Below, piece by piece: positions 35,460-37,942 of a stretch of DNA of 37,942 nt. The stretch lies in NCBI GenBank assembly GCA_017463225.1, contig JAFTPO010000033.1:1-37942 (forward strand). Reading direction: 5' to 3'. This DNA comes from Lachnospiraceae bacterium. Its GTDB lineage: Bacteria > Bacillota > Clostridia > Lachnospirales > Lachnospiraceae. The translations under genes and the position numbers were made by a program. The notes beneath the pieces were generated by a model, which saw nothing but the letters and a program-made list of their open reading frames with translations, was not told where the DNA came from and searched no databases. Position 1 is the first letter of the stretch. Each line of letters opens with the position of its first letter.

Positions 35460-36824
35460 TTAATCTTCGTTTGTTATTTCTATATCGGTTACAACACCTT
35501 CCATAAATGTAAAATTAATAGAATTACAATATATATCGTCTGTTACATCGTAGTCTGCTGTACGATATCCATATTCTGAATCTTCGCTGACATACTCATC
35601 TGTCGGTTCTCCCATAACTGATATAACATCCTCATAAGAAGTTCCCAAGGTAATTCCGTTACATAATACAACTGTGTACACATCATCGTAGCCTGATGTA
35701 AATGATACACTCTGAATATCACAATCAGCAACCACCTTGCTGGAATCTGTATAGTTCTTGAAAGAAACAAAGAATGCATTCTCTCCATCCTTATATGCCC
35801 ATTCACTAAACGAGTAGTACATAGAATCCAATGTTTCTGCTTCTATTGAAGAATCAACAGAATATCCATCAGCCTTAAGCTGTGCATAAGATATTGGCCA
35901 TGTATACACCTTTCCATCTAATGCAAATTCAAGACTCTTCCAATCATTAGTTGTAAAACCATAACTTGAAACATCAATCAAGCCAACAGACTCAACTGCC
36001 TCTGTAGTACCCTCAGTAGTTGACTCAGTTGTTGCTTCTGTGGTAGCTTCTGTTGTTGCTTCTGTGGTTTCCTCGGTTGTTGTTTCTGTTGTTGCTTCTG
36101 TGGTGACTTCTGTAGTTGCCTCTGTTGTCTTATCTTCCTTATCTTTCTTCTTATCATCACCACCACCAAGAATAAGTACCAATCCTACGATAAGCGCGAT
36201 TGCAATTAGTACACATACAATAATAATAGCAATCTTGCTACTATTTCCTTTCTTCGGCGAATTATTATTTGAACCTTTATTTAAACTCATCTGTTGTGGG
36301 GTACCACCAAACTGTGGTTGTGCACCTGGCATTCCCTGTGATGTCTGACCAAACATTGGCTGGCCTGGCATTCCCTGTGATGTCTGACCAAACATTGGTT
36401 GTCCTGGCATTCCCTGTGGTGCCTGACCAAACTGTGGCTGGCCTGGTATTCCCTGTGGTGCCTGACCAAACTGTGGCTGGCCTGGCATTCCCTGTGGTGC
36501 CTGACCAAACTGTGGCTGGCCTGGTATTCCCTGTGGCGCCTGACCAAACTGTGGCTGGCCCGGTATTCCCTGTGGCGCCTGACCAAACTGTGGCTGTACT
36601 GGCATTCCCTGTGGCGCCTGACCAAACTGTGGCTGGCCTGGTATTCCCTGTGGTGCCTGACCAAACTGTGGCTGTACTGGCATTCCCTGTGGTGTCTGAC
36701 CAAACTGTGGCTGCACTGGCATTCCCTGTGGCGCAACAACCTGAGGATTGCCATTCATATCTGGCTGTATGAGAACTGTTCTTTCATCATCACCAGCGTT
36801 TGTGTTGTTGAAGTTATTATCCAT
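35460..36824 (-). CDS. Single-pass membrane protein with 13-residue QGMPxQPQFGQxP repeats
   Basis: This 454-residue protein is not assigned to a named family. It has an N-terminal MDNNFNNTNAGDDERTVLIQ; eleven tandem 13-residue repeats (about residues 33-176) of the form QGMPVQPQFGQAP; a polar spacer; one membrane helix (about 197-219, AIIIVCVLIAIALIVGLVLI); a Lys/Asp patch; eleven TTEx tetrapeptides (233-276); and a C-terminal domain (277-454). That domain includes GTSYEDVISVMGEPTDEY, a pattern recalling BamE/SmpA-like domains. With no signal peptide the repeats are probably cytoplasmic and the C-terminal domain outside, held on a Thr-rich stalk. T16 in ERTVLI resembles a phospho-threonine site for FHA domains (inference). 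Confidence 0.82.
   Translation of the reverse strand: MDNNFNNTNAGDDERTVLIQPDMNGNPQVVAPQGMPVQPQFGQTPQGMPVQPQFGQAPQGIPGQPQFGQAPQGMPVQPQFGQAPQGIPGQPQFGQAPQGIPGQPQFGQAPQGMPGQPQFGQAPQGIPGQPQFGQAPQGMPGQPMFGQTSQGMPGQPMFGQTSQGMPGAQPQFGGTPQQMSLNKGSNNNSPKKGNSSKIAIIIVCVLIAIALIVGLVLILGGGDDKKKDKEDKTTEATTEVTTEATTETTTEETTEATTEATTEATTESTTEGTTEAVESVGLIDVSSYGFTTNDWKSLEFALDGKVYTWPISYAQLKADGYSVDSSIEAETLDSMYYSFSEWAYKDGENAFFVSFKNYTDSSKVVADCDIQSVSFTSGYDDVYTVVLCNGITLGTSYEDVISVMGEPTDEYVSEDSEYGYRTADYDVTDDIYCNSINFTFMEGVVTDIEITNED
35997..36128 (-). repeat. Eleven-copy 12-bp repeat encoding TTEx stalk
   Basis: On the minus strand the unit ACTACAGAAG-type codes for Thr-Thr-Glu-x eleven times in a row, forming the presumed extracellular stalk of the surface protein. 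Confidence 0.85.
36297..36728 (-). repeat. Eleven-copy 39-bp in-frame repeat
   Basis: Near-identical 39-bp units code for the 13-residue QGxPxQPQFGQxP repeat. Being a multiple of three, copy number can vary without a frameshift. It also creates false open frames on other strands, which are not genes. Confidence 0.95.
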
Positions 36825-36861
36825 TTCTTTCGTTTCTCCTCTTATATACTAATATAATTAT

Positions 36862-36924
36862 TTAATAAAAGCCTTTTACACTATAATACATTTAACAAAA
36901 AAAGTACACCAAAAATTATTTAAT
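36862..36924 (-). promoter_or_regulatory. Possible promoter of the repeat-protein gene
   Basis: The AT-only 121-bp gap contains on the minus strand TTGGTG and, 18 bp later, TATTAT, within about 60 bp of the start. Strength is uncertain. Confidence 0.35.
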
Positions 36925-36945
36925 ATGTATTATATAGATTGTTAG

Positions 36946-37596
36946 TTATATAAATACAATTCCTGCTCTAACCAAGACAAACATTACAATGACTAAAACA
37001 TGTAATACTAATGATGCAATAGATATAAGCTTATTTTTCGCCTGTAAGCCTTGAACAGAAAGAATAACTCCGAAAACTACCAATATCCAATAAATGTATC
37101 CCACGAACATAATTATGACATTAAGAATTCCAAAAACAAATCCTCCAATAGCCATATTTCTATTTCTCTTATCTGCCTCATCTACAAAACCCTGATTCAT
37201 CATCTGCATTTGTCTAATCTGACTTTCATTTCCGTAACCCTGCTGTTGGGCATATGGTGAAGAAGCCACAGCAGATAGTCCATCAATAGCTGATATAAGT
37301 TGTTTTATTTTATTCATATAAGGCGTTGTATTTGCAGCACCTACCATACCATTATCTAAAGGGAATGGCTTCTTTGGAGACTTTAAATATGCATATATAA
37401 TTACTTGATTTCCATTAAAATAATACTCAAAGCACTCTGCAGTTGTCCAAAAACCATCTCCTGCCTGATAGTATTTTGTATCATACTTCTCTTTATATGC
37501 AAATTTGTTTGCTGAAAGCCAACTGGCTATGGTTTGATTCACCAAAGTTGGATCTGCAGTAAAATTTACAACATACTGTGTTTTCCTTTTCGCCAT
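36946..37596 (-). CDS. Membrane protein with N-terminal soluble domain, function unknown
   Basis: The 216-residue start at 37596 (MAKRKTQYVVNFTADP) has GGGAGG upstream; the longer frame does not. Residues 6-106 form a soluble domain with strands around FWTTAECFEYYFNGNQVIIYAYLK. A Gln/Ser linker (112-136) follows, then three hydrophobic helices (about 148-163, 165-183, 189-214). The pattern resembles small DUF4190-like C-terminal segments, but I do not assign a family. It is the gene just after the 23S rRNA terminator and precedes the repeat protein in the same direction, so the two may act together. Confidence 0.7.
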   Translation of the reverse strand: MAKRKTQYVVNFTADPTLVNQTIASWLSANKFAYKEKYDTKYYQAGDGFWTTAECFEYYFNGNQVIIYAYLKSPKKPFPLDNGMVGAANTTPYMNKIKQLISAIDGLSAVASSPYAQQQGYGNESQIRQMQMMNQGFVDEADKRNRNMAIGGFVFGILNVIIMFVGYIYWILVVFGVILSVQGLQAKNKLISIASLVLHVLVIVMFVLVRAGIVFI

Positions 37597-37701
37597 ATAA
37601 ATATTTCCTCCCGTGTATATAATACTTATAGAATACAAGTATTTTTATTTCGCTCTTAATTCTATAATATCATCAATATAATTACAAGAAAACAAAACAA
37701 A

Positions 37702-37724
37702 AAAGACCAGCAAAGCTGATCTTT
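37702..37724 (-). terminator. Terminator of the rRNA operon
   Basis: A 10-bp stem with a 3-base loop (AAAGACCAGC/GCTGATCTTT). Its one mismatch on plus is a G-U pair on minus, and it is followed by TTTTTTGTTTTGTTTTC. It is 89 bases past the 23S 3' end. Confidence 0.85.
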
Positions 37725-37812
37725 AATTAAATACACTTAAATGTACCTTCAGAACTTCACACAGATGAGACTTTCATCTCTTTAAATATTCTCCCGTTTC
37801 AAAGAAACCTCT

Positions 37813-37942
37813 AAGGATAAGCCCTCGACCTATTAGTATTAGTCAGCTGAATGTGTTACCACACTTACACTCCTAACCTATCAACCTTGTAGTCTTCAAG
37901 GGGTCTTACTCCGAAGATGGGATATCTTATCTTGAGGGGGGC
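37813..37942 (-). rRNA. 23S ribosomal RNA, 3' end
   Basis: The minus strand reads the conserved 23S 3' sequence CCCTCAAGAT...AAGACCCCTTGAAGAC...GGTTGATAGG...CAGCTGACTAATACTAATAG and ends near GGTCGAGGGCTTATCCTT. The 5' part lies outside the window. No 5S sequence is found between here and the terminator. Confidence 0.95.

Noticed and set aside
36297-36728. Possible CRISPR-like array
   Set aside because: The units are directly adjacent coding repeats without unique spacers and encode a regular protein repeat.
36269-36772. Long open frames on the plus strand and in another minus frame across the repeat region
   Set aside because: They come from the 39-bp in-frame repeat of the minus-strand gene; they have no ribosome binding site and show repetitive, non-natural protein sequence.

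Overview
The window is AT-rich bacterial chromosome that looks like a Lachnospiraceae (Clostridia) genome. The evidence is AGGAGG-type ribosome binding sites, TTGACA/TATAAT promoters, an L-box lysine riboswitch, a Lachnospiraceae-type small gene (DUF6145-like), (TTEx)n linkers and a clostridial 23S rRNA 3' end. The genus cannot be fixed from sequence reading alone. Most genes lie on the minus strand, in the same direction as the rRNA operon at the right edge.

Layout. 1-2528: a citrate synthase gene with an in-frame TAG, convergent with isocitrate dehydrogenase. 2691-4433: a small membrane protein, biotin-protein ligase and a PilZ protein. 4464-9666: a chaperone operon of a giant TPR protein with a J-like N-terminus, an HscC-type Hsp70 and an Hsp20. 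9729-13369: glmM, a polyprenyl-phosphate sugar transferase and rfbD (cell envelope sugars). 13503-16907: queD-queE-folE-queC (7-deazaguanine/preQ0 synthesis) followed by a lipid kinase, with an unusually GC-rich structured leader before queD. 17253-19643: threonine synthase and a membrane-anchored 3D-domain protein. 19809-20603: an AP2-HNH(degenerate)-AP2 protein. 20592-24724: lysine riboswitch, dapA, dapB, DUF6145-like, coaX and dusB as one operon. 24725-32975: a tandem OB-fold protein, an rRNA methyltransferase, dnaE, a DUF5662-like protein, apbE and a GH1 beta-glucosidase. 33039-35418: a small coiled-coil protein and a divergent ABC-F ATPase. 35460-37596: two surface or membrane proteins, one with eleven 13-residue repeats. 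37700-37942: rRNA terminator and 23S 3' end, with no 5S gene between them.

How the genes work together. FolE supplies dihydroneopterin triphosphate to QueD, QueE and QueC, giving preQ0. GlmM, the sugar-phosphate transferase and RfbD point to cell-wall precursor and rhamnose-containing polysaccharide synthesis. DapA/DapB feed lysine and diaminopimelate and sit under lysine control together with CoaX and DusB. The J-like TPR protein, HscC and Hsp20 look like one dedicated chaperone module.

No CRISPR array, insertion sequence, prophage or complete defence system was seen. The best candidates for something undescribed are the queD leader RNA, the J-like/HscC/Hsp20 module without an HPD motif, the degenerate AP2/HNH protein and the twin-hairpin leader of the tandem OB-fold gene. 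All functional claims come from reading motifs by eye; no database search was run.
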